A DNA stretch of 64,000 nt from Manganibacter manganicus. Its GTDB lineage: Bacteria; Pseudomonadota; Alphaproteobacteria; Rhizobiales; Rhizobiaceae. The DNA lies in assembly GCF_002075885.1 (NCBI RefSeq), contig NZ_MDET01000058.1, positions 62,001 to 126,000 on the forward strand, given 5' to 3'. This document shows positions 34,236 through 43,406 of this stretch, piece after piece; the first letter of the stretch is position 1; each line of letters begins with the position of its first letter. The position numbers and the translations under genes are program-made. The notes beneath the pieces were generated by a model. That model saw only the letters and a list, made by a program, of their open reading frames with translations. It did no database searches and was not told where the DNA came from.

Positions 34236-35716
34236 CCACGACACAACGTCTTTCCAATGTCACGCTGAAATCACTCCCGGCGTCGGTTCAGCGTCCGATC
34301 TATGACCGCACAGCCGTCACGCCCGGTATCGTCCATCTGGGGATCGGCGCATTCCATCGTGCACATCAGGCCGTTTACACTGATACGGTTCTCGCCGATG
34401 GCGACGACCGTTGGGGTATCGTCGGCGCTTCGCTGCGCAGCACGGACACGCGCGACGCACTGGCGCCGCAGGATGGCCTCTATACGGTTGCAGCGCGCGA
34501 CGGCGATGGTGAGCGATTGCGTGTGGTCGGTTCCAGTATAGACCAGTTGGTTGCCCCCGAGGATCCGGAGCACCTGCTGGAAACAATGGCCGATCCAAGG
34601 GTGAAAGTCATATCGCTAACCGTAACGGAGAAGGGCTACTGCCATTCCCCATCCAGCGGCGATCTTGATGAAGGACATCCAGACATACGCCATGACCTCG
34701 CGATGCCGGGTTCTCCACGCTCCGCCATCGGCTTCATTGTCGAAGCCGTTGCACGGCGGCGCGCGGCAGGCGCCACGCCTTTCACGCTTTTGTCGTGCGA
34801 CAACCTACCCGCCAACGGGCGAACGCTGAAACGTGTCGTCACGCGTTTCGCGGAACTGCGCGATCGCGACCTTGGCAGTTTCGTTGCCGATGAAATCGCC
34901 TGCCCTTCAACCATGGTGGACCGGATCGTTCCGGCAACGACAGACGCGGATCGTCAAACTGTCTCAAAATCTCTCGGCCTGACCGATGCATGGCCAATCA
35001 TGACCGAACCCTTCTCGCAATGGGTGATCGAAGACGATTTTCCGGCGGGTCGGCCGCAATGGGAGGCCGCTGGAGCGACATTCGTCAGCAATGTCGATCC
35101 TTATGAGTTGATGAAACTCAGGCTTCTCAATGGCAGCCATTCGACGCTCGCCTATCTCGGCTATCTTGCTGGCCATGAAACAGTTTCCGACACTATGTCG
35201 GCACCAGGCTTCGCCGTGCTGATATCCGGGCTGATGGACGAGGAAGTGACATCAACCTTGCCACAACTGCCAGGCATCGATCTCTCTGCCTACAAGACCG
35301 ATCTCATGGCCCGTTTCAGCAATCCGGCGCTGCGGCATCGCACCTGGCAAATCGCCATGGATGGTTCGCAGAAGATCCCGCAACGCCTGCTCAATACGAT
35401 CCGGGATCGCATCAAGGCGGGAGCACCGTTTGCAAGACTAGCTCTCGGCGTCGCCGCATGGATCCGCTATGCCTCGGGCGTCGATGAAAAAGGGGCCGTA
35501 ATCGACGTGCGCGACCCATTCGCCGCCGCGATGCGCCGACAGGCCGAAAGCGTCACGTCACCGACCGAACTGGCTTCGGCTTTCTTCAACATGGAACAGG
35601 TTTTCGGCACCGATCTTCCACGAGAACAGGAGTTCCGCTCCGCCGTTGAAGCCGCTCTTGCCCAACTCATGCGGGACGGCGCGGCTGCCACGGTCACCCA
35701 GGTGATAAGCCCTTAG
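34232..35716 (+). CDS. uxuB: mannitol dehydrogenase-family (fructuronate reductase-like) enzyme
   Basis: A 494-residue polyol/uronate dehydrogenase of the long-chain mannitol dehydrogenase family. The N-terminal NAD loop is VHLGIGAFHRAHQ, and the catalytic K-x4-N-x2-H motif is present as KLRLLNGSHS. Directly after glucuronate isomerase, fructuronate reduction to mannonate is the likely step. Mannonate dehydratase and KDG kinase are not in the window. GTG 34232 is used as start since it overlaps the uxaC stop. The symbol rests on context; a mannitol dehydrogenase is the alternative. Confidence 0.8.
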   Translation: MTTTQRLSNVTLKSLPASVQRPIYDRTAVTPGIVHLGIGAFHRAHQAVYTDTVLADGDDRWGIVGASLRSTDTRDALAPQDGLYTVAARDGDGERLRVVGSSIDQLVAPEDPEHLLETMADPRVKVISLTVTEKGYCHSPSSGDLDEGHPDIRHDLAMPGSPRSAIGFIVEAVARRRAAGATPFTLLSCDNLPANGRTLKRVVTRFAELRDRDLGSFVADEIACPSTMVDRIVPATTDADRQTVSKSLGLTDAWPIMTEPFSQWVIEDDFPAGRPQWEAAGATFVSNVDPYELMKLRLLNGSHSTLAYLGYLAGHETVSDTMSAPGFAVLISGLMDEEVTSTLPQLPGIDLSAYKTDLMARFSNPALRHRTWQIAMDGSQKIPQRLLNTIRDRIKAGAPFARLALGVAAWIRYASGVDEKGAVIDVRDPFAAAMRRQAESVTSPTELASAFFNMEQVFGTDLPREQEFRSAVEAALAQLMRDGAAATVTQVISP

Positions 35717-35763
35717 TCTGGCGTGAATGGTCAAAAAGCAGTTGTGTTTGGGAACTGATAGAT

Positions 35764-35773
35764 TAATATATTA
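35764..35773. promoter_or_regulatory. candidate GntR operator, site 2
   Basis: TAATATATTA inside the longer palindrome TTAATATATTAA (35763-35774), 52 bp upstream of the first ABC binding-protein gene. Confidence 0.55.
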
Positions 35774-35825
35774 AATGCGAACGCCACTCCCGTGAAAGGG
35801 GGTGGCCGCCACCGGAGGAGACAAA

Positions 35826-37004
35826 ATGATCAAGATCAACCGCAGACAAGCGGTCGGCGCCCTGGCCGGCATGGCCACGTTCCCGGCGTTCGGAGCCTTT
35901 GCTCAATCCGCGAAGCTTCCATCTTCGCCAGTGGCGCTCAACATCGTGGACGTAGCGGGCAATCTCGCCCTCACGCAAAAGGCGATCCAGAACTATAAAA
36001 CGGCCAAGCCTGAACTGGTTTCGAACATCTCCTTCACCAAGGCGCCGGCACCGGAGCTTCCCGGCAAGCTTAAGGCGCAGCAGGCAGCCGACCGCGTCGA
36101 TATCGATCTCGTCCTCACCGGCACCGATGCCCTTTCGGCTGGCATCGAAATGGACCTTTGGGTCAAGTTGTTGCCCGATGCTTCCGGTGCCTTGCCCAAG
36201 CTCGACGAAATCTACCAGGAACCTGCCGCGCGCATGCAGACTCTGGCCAAGGATTTCGGCGTGGTGGTGACCTATTATCCCTCCGGTCCTCTCATCGAAT
36301 ACATGCCGGACAAAGTAAAGACGCCGCCGGCCACGACGGATGAATTGCTGGCCTGGGCGAAAGAGAACCCTAACCGCTTCCTTTATGCACGCCCGGCCAA
36401 TTCCGGACCCGGCCGCACATTCCTTATGGGCCTGCCTTATCTTCTCGGCGACAAGGATCCCAAGGACCCGGTCAAGGGTTGGGACAAGACTTGGGCTTAT
36501 CTCAAAGAATTGCACAAATATATCGAATACTACCCGACCGGCACCGGCGCGCTGATGAAAGAACTCGGCGAAGGCACGCGTGACATGACGGTGACAACAA
36601 CCGGGTGGGATATCAATCCGCGCGTCCTCGGCGTCGTGCCGAAGAAGGCCATGGTCGGCGCACTGAAAGGTTTCCACTGGGTCGCCGACGCGCATTATAT
36701 GTGCGTGCCGAAAGGCGTCAGCGAGGAGAAGCTCGCCGTCCTCAAGGATTTGATGGCCTTCCTGCTGACACCTAAACAACAGGCTTACACCTATGACGAG
36801 GGCTATTTCTATCCCGGCCCCGCGGTGAAAGACGTTACGCTCGACATGGCGCCGCAGGAAAGCCAGGATGCGATCAAGGAATTCGGCCGGCCCGAATATG
36901 CCGATCTGATCGCCAACAATCCGATCGAACTCCCGCTGGAACCGGCGGCCATGGTCACGGCATTCCGGATATGGGACGAACAGGTCGCCGCAGTGCCGAA
37001 ATAG
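35826..37004 (+). CDS. ABC transporter solute-binding protein (first copy)
   Basis: A 392-residue periplasmic binding protein of family 1 with a Tat-like signal (INRRQAVGALAGMATFPAFG). It is closely related to the protein encoded at 42000-43184 (shared PSSPVALN, VDVAGNL, YYP/YSPSGPL, RVKT, GYFYPGPAVKDV). It stands before an ATPase and two permeases. The ligand is not identifiable from sequence; a sugar acid is suggested by the neighbours. GGAGGAG precedes ATG 35826. Confidence 0.85.
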   Translation: MIKINRRQAVGALAGMATFPAFGAFAQSAKLPSSPVALNIVDVAGNLALTQKAIQNYKTAKPELVSNISFTKAPAPELPGKLKAQQAADRVDIDLVLTGTDALSAGIEMDLWVKLLPDASGALPKLDEIYQEPAARMQTLAKDFGVVVTYYPSGPLIEYMPDKVKTPPATTDELLAWAKENPNRFLYARPANSGPGRTFLMGLPYLLGDKDPKDPVKGWDKTWAYLKELHKYIEYYPTGTGALMKELGEGTRDMTVTTTGWDINPRVLGVVPKKAMVGALKGFHWVADAHYMCVPKGVSEEKLAVLKDLMAFLLTPKQQAYTYDEGYFYPGPAVKDVTLDMAPQESQDAIKEFGRPEYADLIANNPIELPLEPAAMVTAFRIWDEQVAAVPK

Positions 37005-37032
37005 CCCTCTACGCCATTCAATTTTAAGCCTT

Positions 37033-37058
37033 CCGATCCGGCCGCGTAGCCGGATCGG
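37033..37058. repeat. intercistronic hairpin after binding-protein gene
   Basis: CCGATCCGGC and GCCGGATCGG form a perfect 10-bp stem with loop CGCGTA. There is no T run. Such hairpins after binding-protein genes usually stabilise the upstream mRNA so that more binding protein than transporter is made. Confidence 0.65.
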
Positions 37059-37080
37059 CCGTAAATCGGGATTGCCAGGG

Positions 37081-38145
37081 ATGCTGCTTGCCTCGTCGAA
37101 ATTCGACGAACTTCGCCTTGATCATATGAGCCGTGCCTTCGGAACGGTGAATGCGCTGCGCGATGTTTCGTTGACGGTCCGCAAGGGCGAATTCATCGCC
37201 CTTCTCGGCCCATCGGGATGCGGAAAATCGACAGCGCTGAACTGTATCGCCGGGCTGCTTGCAACGACCGGGGGCAGCATTTATCTGGATGACAAGCGCA
37301 TCGACCAACTGAAGCCCGAAGACCGCGGTTTCGGCATGGTGTTCCAGAACTATGCCCTGTTCCCGCATATGACGGTCAGGTCCAATATCGGCTTCGGCCT
37401 CAAGATGCGAGGCACGCCAAAAGCCGAAATCGCCAAACGGGTGGACGAGGCGCTTGGACTTGTTCGGCTGGAAGGCCAGGGCCACAAGCTTCCCGGCCAG
37501 TTGTCCGGCGGTCAACAGCAACGCGTCGCCATTGCTCGCGCCATCGTCATCGAGCCGCCGCTGGTGCTGATGGATGAGCCGCTTTCAAATCTCGATGCCA
37601 AGCTGAGACTCGAAATGCGCGCCGAAATCCGGCGCATTCACAACCAGCTTGGCGCGACGACGCTCTATGTCACGCACGATCAGGATGAAGCCCTGTCGCT
37701 GGCAGATCGGATCGTGGTGCTCCGCGATGGTCAAATCCGGCAGGTGGGCATGCCGCGCGACCTTTACGAAAGCCCGGACCATCTCGATATCGCGGAGTTC
37801 ATGGGTTATCGTAATCGCCTCACCGGCAAGGTGACGGCGCGCGATGGCGAACGCGCTACAATCGACGTAAGAGGCACCAGTTTTTCCGGGCGCTTGCGCG
37901 GCGACATTGAGATCGGCGGTGCGGCTGTCATCGCTGCCCGTGCCGACGATGTCACGGTTTCGAAGGCGAATGATGCCCTCAAGGCCACGGTGGAAACCAT
38001 CGAATATCGCGGCCGGGAATTCGTGGGGACCGCGCGCACGGAAGACGGACTGGAGTTGATCTTCCATGCCCCGGAAGCGGCGGCGGTCGGCAATGCCATT
38101 TCGCTTTCGCTCGATCCGGCCCACGCGCTGATTTACGCGGCATGA
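37081..38145 (+). CDS. ABC transporter ATP-binding protein
   Basis: A 354-residue ATPase of the MalK/PotA type. Walker A is LGPSGCGKST, the Q loop is MVFQNYALFPH, the signature LSGGQQQRVAIARA, Walker B VLMDEPLSNLD and switch TLYVTHDQ. A C-terminal TOBE-like domain follows from about residue 240. ATG 37081 is taken; TTG 37072 is an alternative. It energises the two downstream permeases. Confidence 0.9.
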   Translation: MLLASSKFDELRLDHMSRAFGTVNALRDVSLTVRKGEFIALLGPSGCGKSTALNCIAGLLATTGGSIYLDDKRIDQLKPEDRGFGMVFQNYALFPHMTVRSNIGFGLKMRGTPKAEIAKRVDEALGLVRLEGQGHKLPGQLSGGQQQRVAIARAIVIEPPLVLMDEPLSNLDAKLRLEMRAEIRRIHNQLGATTLYVTHDQDEALSLADRIVVLRDGQIRQVGMPRDLYESPDHLDIAEFMGYRNRLTGKVTARDGERATIDVRGTSFSGRLRGDIEIGGAAVIAARADDVTVSKANDALKATVETIEYRGREFVGTARTEDGLELIFHAPEAAAVGNAISLSLDPAHALIYAA

Positions 38146-38152
38146 GGCAAGG

Positions 38153-39049
38153 ATGAGCAGCCTTGAACATACCCCCCCGGCATCGTTGCGGCAGCGGCTT
38201 GCCTTGAAGGGCCTGGACGGTGTGACGCTGCTGGTTGTGCCGGCAGCCCTCTTTACACTCGCGATCTTCGTCTATCCCTTTCTTTACGGCTTGCTGCTAT
38301 CCTTCGAACCCAAGGAAGGGGGGATTTTTGCTAACTATCAGCATTTTTTCTCCGATCCATTTCTCTACAACACCATCGCCACGACGCTATGGCTCGCGGT
38401 TCCGGTGACGATCATCAGCCTGATACTGGCATTACCTATCGCCTTTCGCGTCCGCCTGATGACGCGCCAGCGCCTGCTAACCACTATCCTCGTGCTACCA
38501 GTTACGCTGGGCACCGTGCTCGTCGCAGAGGGCCTGCTCAATTACCTCGGACCGCAAGGTTGGTTCAGCCGTACGCTGATGCTGTTCGGCATCATCGACA
38601 GCCCGGTCAAGCTGACCAACAATTATTGGGGCGTGTTCGCGTCGCTGATCATCACCGGGTTTCCGTTCACCTTCCTTTTGACGCTATCCTATGTGAGCGG
38701 CATCGATCCGGCGCTGGAACAGGCGGCCGCTGTCCATGGCGCACGCGCCTGGCAGCGCTTCCGCCATGTCTTCCTGCCCTTGCTGATTCCCGGCCTGGCT
38801 ATTGCCTTCCTGCTGTCTTTCGTGCAGGCGTTCGCCGTTTTTCCATCGGCTATCCTGTTGGGAGCGCCGGCTGGCCCTACCCGCGTCATCTCGATTGCCG
38901 CCTATCAGGCCGCTTTCGAGCAATATGACTATTCCATGGCCTCGGCCATCGCCATGATCATGGCTGCGGTCCAACTCGTCATCGTGGTCGCCATACTTTT
39001 CGTGCGCAACCTGTTCTATCGCGGCTCGACGGCCGGCGGGAAAGGCTGA
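38153..39049 (+). CDS. ABC transporter permease
   Basis: A 298-residue binding-protein-dependent permease with six hydrophobic segments. Its EAA-type loop is EQAAAVHGARAWQRFRHVFLP. It starts 7 bp after the ATPase gene and is followed by the second permease after one base. Confidence 0.9.
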   Translation: MSSLEHTPPASLRQRLALKGLDGVTLLVVPAALFTLAIFVYPFLYGLLLSFEPKEGGIFANYQHFFSDPFLYNTIATTLWLAVPVTIISLILALPIAFRVRLMTRQRLLTTILVLPVTLGTVLVAEGLLNYLGPQGWFSRTLMLFGIIDSPVKLTNNYWGVFASLIITGFPFTFLLTLSYVSGIDPALEQAAAVHGARAWQRFRHVFLPLLIPGLAIAFLLSFVQAFAVFPSAILLGAPAGPTRVISIAAYQAAFEQYDYSMASAIAMIMAAVQLVIVVAILFVRNLFYRGSTAGGKG

Positions 39050-39050
39050 G

Positions 39051-39896
39051 ATGATCCGCGACACTACCATTGGCGCCAAGCTCTGGATCACCGCGATCTG
39101 GGTGGTGGTCGGCTTCTTCGTACTCAACCTGGTGGCGATGATCGCCACCGTGATCCTGTCGTCCTTCGGCACGCGTTGGCTCGGCACTTGGGTGCCGGCT
39201 GGCCTCACGACGCGCTGGTACTTTTCCGCCTGGTCGGAATTCCAGCTCTATGACGTGCTGGTGGTCACATTCCAGATCGCCTTTACGGTGGTGGCGCTTT
39301 CCGGCCTGCTCGGCGTTACCGCCGCTTATGCGCTGGCGCGGCGAGACTTTCCCGGCAAGAAGCTGGTTATGCTACTGTTTCTGCTACCGCTTCTTGTGCC
39401 GCCGATCACCTTCGGCATCCCGCTGGCGACCGTGCTTTATCAGGCCGGTGTCGGGGGCACATTCTGGGGCGTTGTTCTGGCCAACCTGGTGCCGACCGTA
39501 CCGTTCGTCATTCTGGTGATGATCCCCTTCATCGAGCAGATCGATCCGAAGATTGAGGCGGCGGCGCGCGTCTTTGGCGCCAACACCTTCAAGCTCTTCC
39601 TGCATGTGCTGCTGCCGATGCTGGTGCCCGGTATACTGGCGGCGCTGCTGCTCGTCCTGGTGCGCACCGTCGGCATGTTCGAGCTGACATTCCTGACTGC
39701 GGGACCGACCAGCCAGACGCTTGTCGTGGCGCTCTATTACTCGGTGTTCGCGTCCGGCGTGCGCGCGGTGCAATCGATCGATGCGATGGCAGTGATCTAC
39801 ATGATCACGACGCTGGTCTGGCTGCTGATCGCCCTGCGCTTCGTCAATCCGACACAGATCGTGGCGCGCGCCAAGCAGCAGCCCGCCTCCACCTGA
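39051..39896 (+). CDS. ABC transporter permease
   Basis: A 281-residue second permease with six membrane segments and EAA loop KIEAAARVFGANTFKLFLHVLLP. With the preceding permease it should form a heterodimeric channel. The operon ends here at a long stem-loop. Confidence 0.9.
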   Translation: MIRDTTIGAKLWITAIWVVVGFFVLNLVAMIATVILSSFGTRWLGTWVPAGLTTRWYFSAWSEFQLYDVLVVTFQIAFTVVALSGLLGVTAAYALARRDFPGKKLVMLLFLLPLLVPPITFGIPLATVLYQAGVGGTFWGVVLANLVPTVPFVILVMIPFIEQIDPKIEAAARVFGANTFKLFLHVLLPMLVPGILAALLLVLVRTVGMFELTFLTAGPTSQTLVVALYYSVFASGVRAVQSIDAMAVIYMITTLVWLLIALRFVNPTQIVARAKQQPAST

Positions 39897-39940
39897 TATT
39901 CGCCTGCCCTCGCCGTACTGGCGACGTGGGCAGGCGAATA
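39897..39940. terminator. bidirectional stem-loop between convergent operons
   Basis: TATTCGCCTGCCC pairs perfectly with GGGCAGGCGAATA (13 bp). The loop contains a second small dyad (TCGCC/GGCGA). It separates the convergent permease and oxidoreductase genes and fits a terminator for both. Confidence 0.75.
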
Positions 39941-39956
39941 CAGTTTACGCTTTAAA

Positions 39957-40973
39957 TTATACCGGCTGACGATTGGTCGGATCGGCGCGGATGATGGCGG
40001 CGATCAGGCGTTGCGTTTCCAACGCCTCCTCGCCTGTCACGACAGGATCGCGGCCTTCAGCCACCGCAGCGGCGAAGTCGGCAATCAGTGCACGATGCGC
40101 ATCATGCGGGAAATCCATGATCGCGGCGCCGCTACCGGATTTGCCTTCCGCTTCAACGGCTTCCTCGCACCCGTCGAGCCAGGCGACTTTCAGCGCACCG
40201 CCCGTCAGGGTGGCCGTGCCGAGCGAACCGACAATATGCATGGCCTCGGGCGAGCCGGGATAGGCAGACGTCGTTGCAAGCAGCGAGGCCGGCGCGCCGT
40301 TGGAAAGCTCCATCAGGGCAGAGACGTAGTCTTCCGACTCCATACGGTGCAGCGCCGTTGTGCGGACCTGCGACGCGACCACCCTGGACACACCAAGCAG
40401 CGAGTGAAACAGATCAATAGCGTGGATTGCCTGCGAGAGAAGCACACCGCCGCCGTCGCGAGCAAAACTGCCCCGACCGGCCGCGTCGTAGTAAGCCTGT
40501 GGGCGCCACCACGGCACGTTGAGAGATGCCGTCTCCACCGTGCCCAAGCCGCCGGACGCTAGAATTTCGCGTAAACGCACACTTGCCGGCCTGAAACGGT
40601 GTTGCAGCACGACGCCAAGACGAAGACCAGCGGTGCGACCCGCTGCCACGAGGCGCCCGGCGCGTTCCAGTGTCGTTTCAAGGGGCTTTTCCACCAGCAC
40701 ATGCTTGCCGGCGGCCAGTGCCGCCTCGGCAATGTCCAGATGCGCATTGGCCGGCGTCAACACCAGCACCGCCTGTACGTCAGGGTCGGCGATAGCCGCC
40801 CTGATGTCGGTCGTCACCGGAAAAGCAAACTGCCGCGCAAAGGCCTGTGCGCTGGCTTCGCTACGGGTTGCGGCCCACTTCACGTCGATCAGGTTGGCAA
40901 GGTCCATAAGGCTCCTCGCATGCGGCAGCGATGCCGGACCGAGGCCGACCATGGCGACACCCAGCCTGTTCAT
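39957..40973 (-). CDS. Gfo/Idh/MocA-family oxidoreductase
   Basis: A 338-residue NAD(P)-dependent sugar oxidoreductase. The Rossmann loop is VAMVGLGPASLPHA, the catalytic lysine motif EKPLETT and the C-terminal alpha/beta domain includes LSQAIHAIDLFHSLLG. ATG 40973 is chosen because it forms an ATGA overlap with the upstream oxidoreductase gene; the open frame is longer. The substrate is unknown; the pairing suggests two successive oxidations or epimerisations of an imported sugar acid. Confidence 0.85.
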   Translation of the reverse strand: MNRLGVAMVGLGPASLPHARSLMDLANLIDVKWAATRSEASAQAFARQFAFPVTTDIRAAIADPDVQAVLVLTPANAHLDIAEAALAAGKHVLVEKPLETTLERAGRLVAAGRTAGLRLGVVLQHRFRPASVRLREILASGGLGTVETASLNVPWWRPQAYYDAAGRGSFARDGGGVLLSQAIHAIDLFHSLLGVSRVVASQVRTTALHRMESEDYVSALMELSNGAPASLLATTSAYPGSPEAMHIVGSLGTATLTGGALKVAWLDGCEEAVEAEGKSGSGAAIMDFPHDAHRALIADFAAAVAEGRDPVVTGEEALETQRLIAAIIRADPTNRQPV

Positions 40974-41998
40974 CGCGTCACCCTTTCTTCGCTCGTCAAC
41001 ACAGTTGCTGTCGCTTGCGCTTCCAATACCAACCGGCATACGGTGAAGACATGTTCCTGCGGCATCGCCGTTTCGCTGCGGTCGCGCATATCGGCGAGAA
41101 AACGCTCGAAATAGGTGATCTTCTCGCCCGACGCGTCAAAGTGACGGGTCTGGTCGCCATCGACCAGAAAGACATGATCTGTTCCCGGCCTGCCGGCGAT
41201 ATCGACATATTTCCTCAGTTCGAGCGTGCCTTTCGTGCCAAGGAGGACCAGTCGTCCGTCACCCCAGGTCGGCAGACCATCAGCGGTGAACCAATCGACG
41301 CGAATATAGGCGCTCGCTTTGTCGCCCCGCAGCAGGATATCGCCGAAATCCTGGAAATCAGGAATATCGGCGGCACCGTAATGGCCTATGGAACTGGCCT
41401 CGATGCGAGCGTCGGCGCAGTTGGTGTAGAACAGAAACTGGTCGATCTGATGCGAAGCGATATCGACCAGTATGCCGCCGTAATTCTGTGGGTCGAAGAA
41501 CCAGGCCGGCCGGATAGCCCGGTTGAGCCGATGCGGGCCGAGGCCGGTCGTGTGGATGACCTCGCCGATGGCACCGTCCCGCACCAGTTTCGTGGCCAGT
41601 GTGGAAGCCTGTGTCAGCAGGCGTTCGGAAAAGCAGATCGAGAAGATGCGCCCGGTTTCACGCACGGCCACGCGCACCGCATCGAGTTGTTCGTAACTGG
41701 TGATGCCCGGCTTGTCGGCTATCACATCCTTGCCATGCCGCATCGCCTCGACGGCAATGGCGGCGCGCTCGTTCGGCACCGCCGCGGTAACGACCAGGGA
41801 GATATTCGGATCATCCAACAGGCGCTGCCGTTCGACGGGCTTCAACTGCGGGAAGCGTTCTGCAACACCGGCGGCGACCTTAGGATCGGTACTTGTCGGG
41901 TCGAAGCCGGCGCAAATCGCGCCGGCTTCGATCAAGCCTCCGATCAGTTCATAGACATGACGATGGTCGATGCCGATGACAGCGAAACGTATCGTCAT
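40970..41998 (-). CDS. Gfo/Idh/MocA-family oxidoreductase
   Basis: A 342-residue oxidoreductase with N-terminal FAVIGIDHRHVYEL (an atypical GxxxxH Rossmann loop) and catalytic motif ADKPGITS. The second domain contains LVDIASHQIDQFLFYT. It overlaps the downstream oxidoreductase by four bases and abuts the second binding-protein gene. It may act on a sugar acid, inositol or amino sugar derivative; the sequence does not decide. Confidence 0.85.
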   Translation of the reverse strand: MTIRFAVIGIDHRHVYELIGGLIEAGAICAGFDPTSTDPKVAAGVAERFPQLKPVERQRLLDDPNISLVVTAAVPNERAAIAVEAMRHGKDVIADKPGITSYEQLDAVRVAVRETGRIFSICFSERLLTQASTLATKLVRDGAIGEVIHTTGLGPHRLNRAIRPAWFFDPQNYGGILVDIASHQIDQFLFYTNCADARIEASSIGHYGAADIPDFQDFGDILLRGDKASAYIRVDWFTADGLPTWGDGRLVLLGTKGTLELRKYVDIAGRPGTDHVFLVDGDQTRHFDASGEKITYFERFLADMRDRSETAMPQEHVFTVCRLVLEAQATATVLTSEERVTR

Positions 41999-41999
41999 G

Positions 42000-43184
42000 C
42001 TATTTCGTCTTGTTGGCGCCGACCTCGCGATCCCATTTCTCGAAGGCCGCCACCAGAGCTTCGGGCTTCAAAGGCGCCTCGACCGGGAATTTCTTGATAA
42101 GGTCGTCATATTGGGGGCGGCCGAATTCAGCGATCGCATCCTGGCTTGCCTGGGGTGCTTCGCTCAGCGGCACGTCCTTCACCGCCGGGCCTGGATAGAA
42201 ATAGCCCTTGTCATAGGTATAGGCCTGCTGCGCCGGTTGCAGCATATAGGCCATCAGTTTGACAACCACGGCTACTTTTTCGGCGGTTACGCCCTTGGGA
42301 ATGCACATGAACTGAGTGTCGGGCACCCAATGCGTGCCCTCCAGCGCAAAGGTCTCGACCTCCTTCGGCACAATGCCGAGGACACGCGGATTGATGTCCC
42401 AACCGAAGGTCGAGACAATCATGTCGCGGGTGCCTTCGGCAAGTTCCTTCATCGTCACCGTGGTGCCGGAAGGATAATAGTCGATGCCCTCGTCCATCTC
42501 CTTCAGATAGGCCCAGGTCTTTTCCCAGCCGTTGATCGGATCGCCCGGATCCTTGTCGCCGAGGATGTAGGGCATCGCCATCAGGAAGGTCCAGCCAGGG
42601 CCGGAATTGACGGGCCGCGCATAGCAGAACCTGCCCGGATTGGCCTTGACCCAATCCAGCAGTTCGGCGGCATTCTTCGGCAGCGTCTTGACCCTGTCCG
42701 GCGCATATTCAAACAGCGGCCCCGAAGGCGAATAGACAACCGCCACGCCTTCTTGCTGGCCGAAATTCTTCTGCATCATCAACGCGCTGTCGTGATAGAC
42801 TTCCTCCGGCTTGGGCAGCACGGAAGGATATTTCGTCCATACGTCGATCCACAGGCCCTGTGTGATGCCATCCGACATGGCGCCTGGCCCGGTCAGCACG
42901 AGATCGATATCCACCCTGTTGGCCGCCTGCTGGGCGGCGAGTTTGGCCGGCAGTTCAGGAGACGGGGCGCGCGAAAAGGTTATGCGCGAAACGAGTTCGG
43001 GGTTTTCCTTGCCGAATTTCTCGATCGCCGCCTGCGTCAATTGCAAATTTCCAGCAACGTCGATGACATTGAGAGCGACTGGCGAGCTTGGCAGTGCAAG
43101 CCCATCGGCGAATGCCTTGCTGAGCGGCAAAGCCGCCATGCCCGCCAGCCCGCCAAGCACCTGACGGCGCGAAATTCTGAACAT
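42000..43184 (-). CDS. ABC transporter solute-binding protein (second copy)
   Basis: A 394-residue paralogue of the binding protein at 35826-37004, with a Tat-like signal (SRRQVLGGLAGMAALPLSKA). Similarity runs end to end, including ELVS-I-FS/TKAP-PELP and GYFYPGPAVKDV. It has no permease of its own in the window, so it may feed the same transporter a second ligand. It is first in a minus-strand operon with the two oxidoreductases. Confidence 0.85.
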   Translation of the reverse strand: MFRISRRQVLGGLAGMAALPLSKAFADGLALPSSPVALNVIDVAGNLQLTQAAIEKFGKENPELVSRITFSRAPSPELPAKLAAQQAANRVDIDLVLTGPGAMSDGITQGLWIDVWTKYPSVLPKPEEVYHDSALMMQKNFGQQEGVAVVYSPSGPLFEYAPDRVKTLPKNAAELLDWVKANPGRFCYARPVNSGPGWTFLMAMPYILGDKDPGDPINGWEKTWAYLKEMDEGIDYYPSGTTVTMKELAEGTRDMIVSTFGWDINPRVLGIVPKEVETFALEGTHWVPDTQFMCIPKGVTAEKVAVVVKLMAYMLQPAQQAYTYDKGYFYPGPAVKDVPLSEAPQASQDAIAEFGRPQYDDLIKKFPVEAPLKPEALVAAFEKWDREVGANKTK

Positions 43185-43249
43185 GATCGTCCTCCCGTTT
43201 TATTCGGGCGAAAGCTGAGTGCCCCTGCCGCCCGCATCCTCCATACAAA

Positions 43250-43259
43250 TAATATATTA
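43250..43259. promoter_or_regulatory. candidate GntR operator, site 3
   Basis: TAATATATTA, followed by GTCTATTAGTAT, about 66 bp upstream of the second binding-protein gene. On the minus strand CTAATATATTATTTG resembles the site in the gntR-uxaC gap. Confidence 0.55.
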
Positions 43260-43352
43260 GTCTATTAGTATTTGACTGCAACCGGGAAAACAGTTCCGTC
43301 GGCGATTTGCAACCGCTGGAAGGGTGTACGCAGCAGGTGAAGGCCGAAACGA

Positions 43353-43380
43353 CGAACGCCCTCCGATGGGAGGGCGTTCG
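43353..43380 (-). terminator. rpoZ terminator-like stem-loop
   Basis: CGAACGCCCTCC and GGAGGGCGTTCG form a perfect 12-bp stem with loop GATG, 26 bp after the rpoZ stop. The following minus-strand bases (TCGTTTCGG) give only a weak T run. Confidence 0.65.
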
Positions 43381-43406
43381 AGGCAATCTGACAAATAGCG
43401 CGATTG

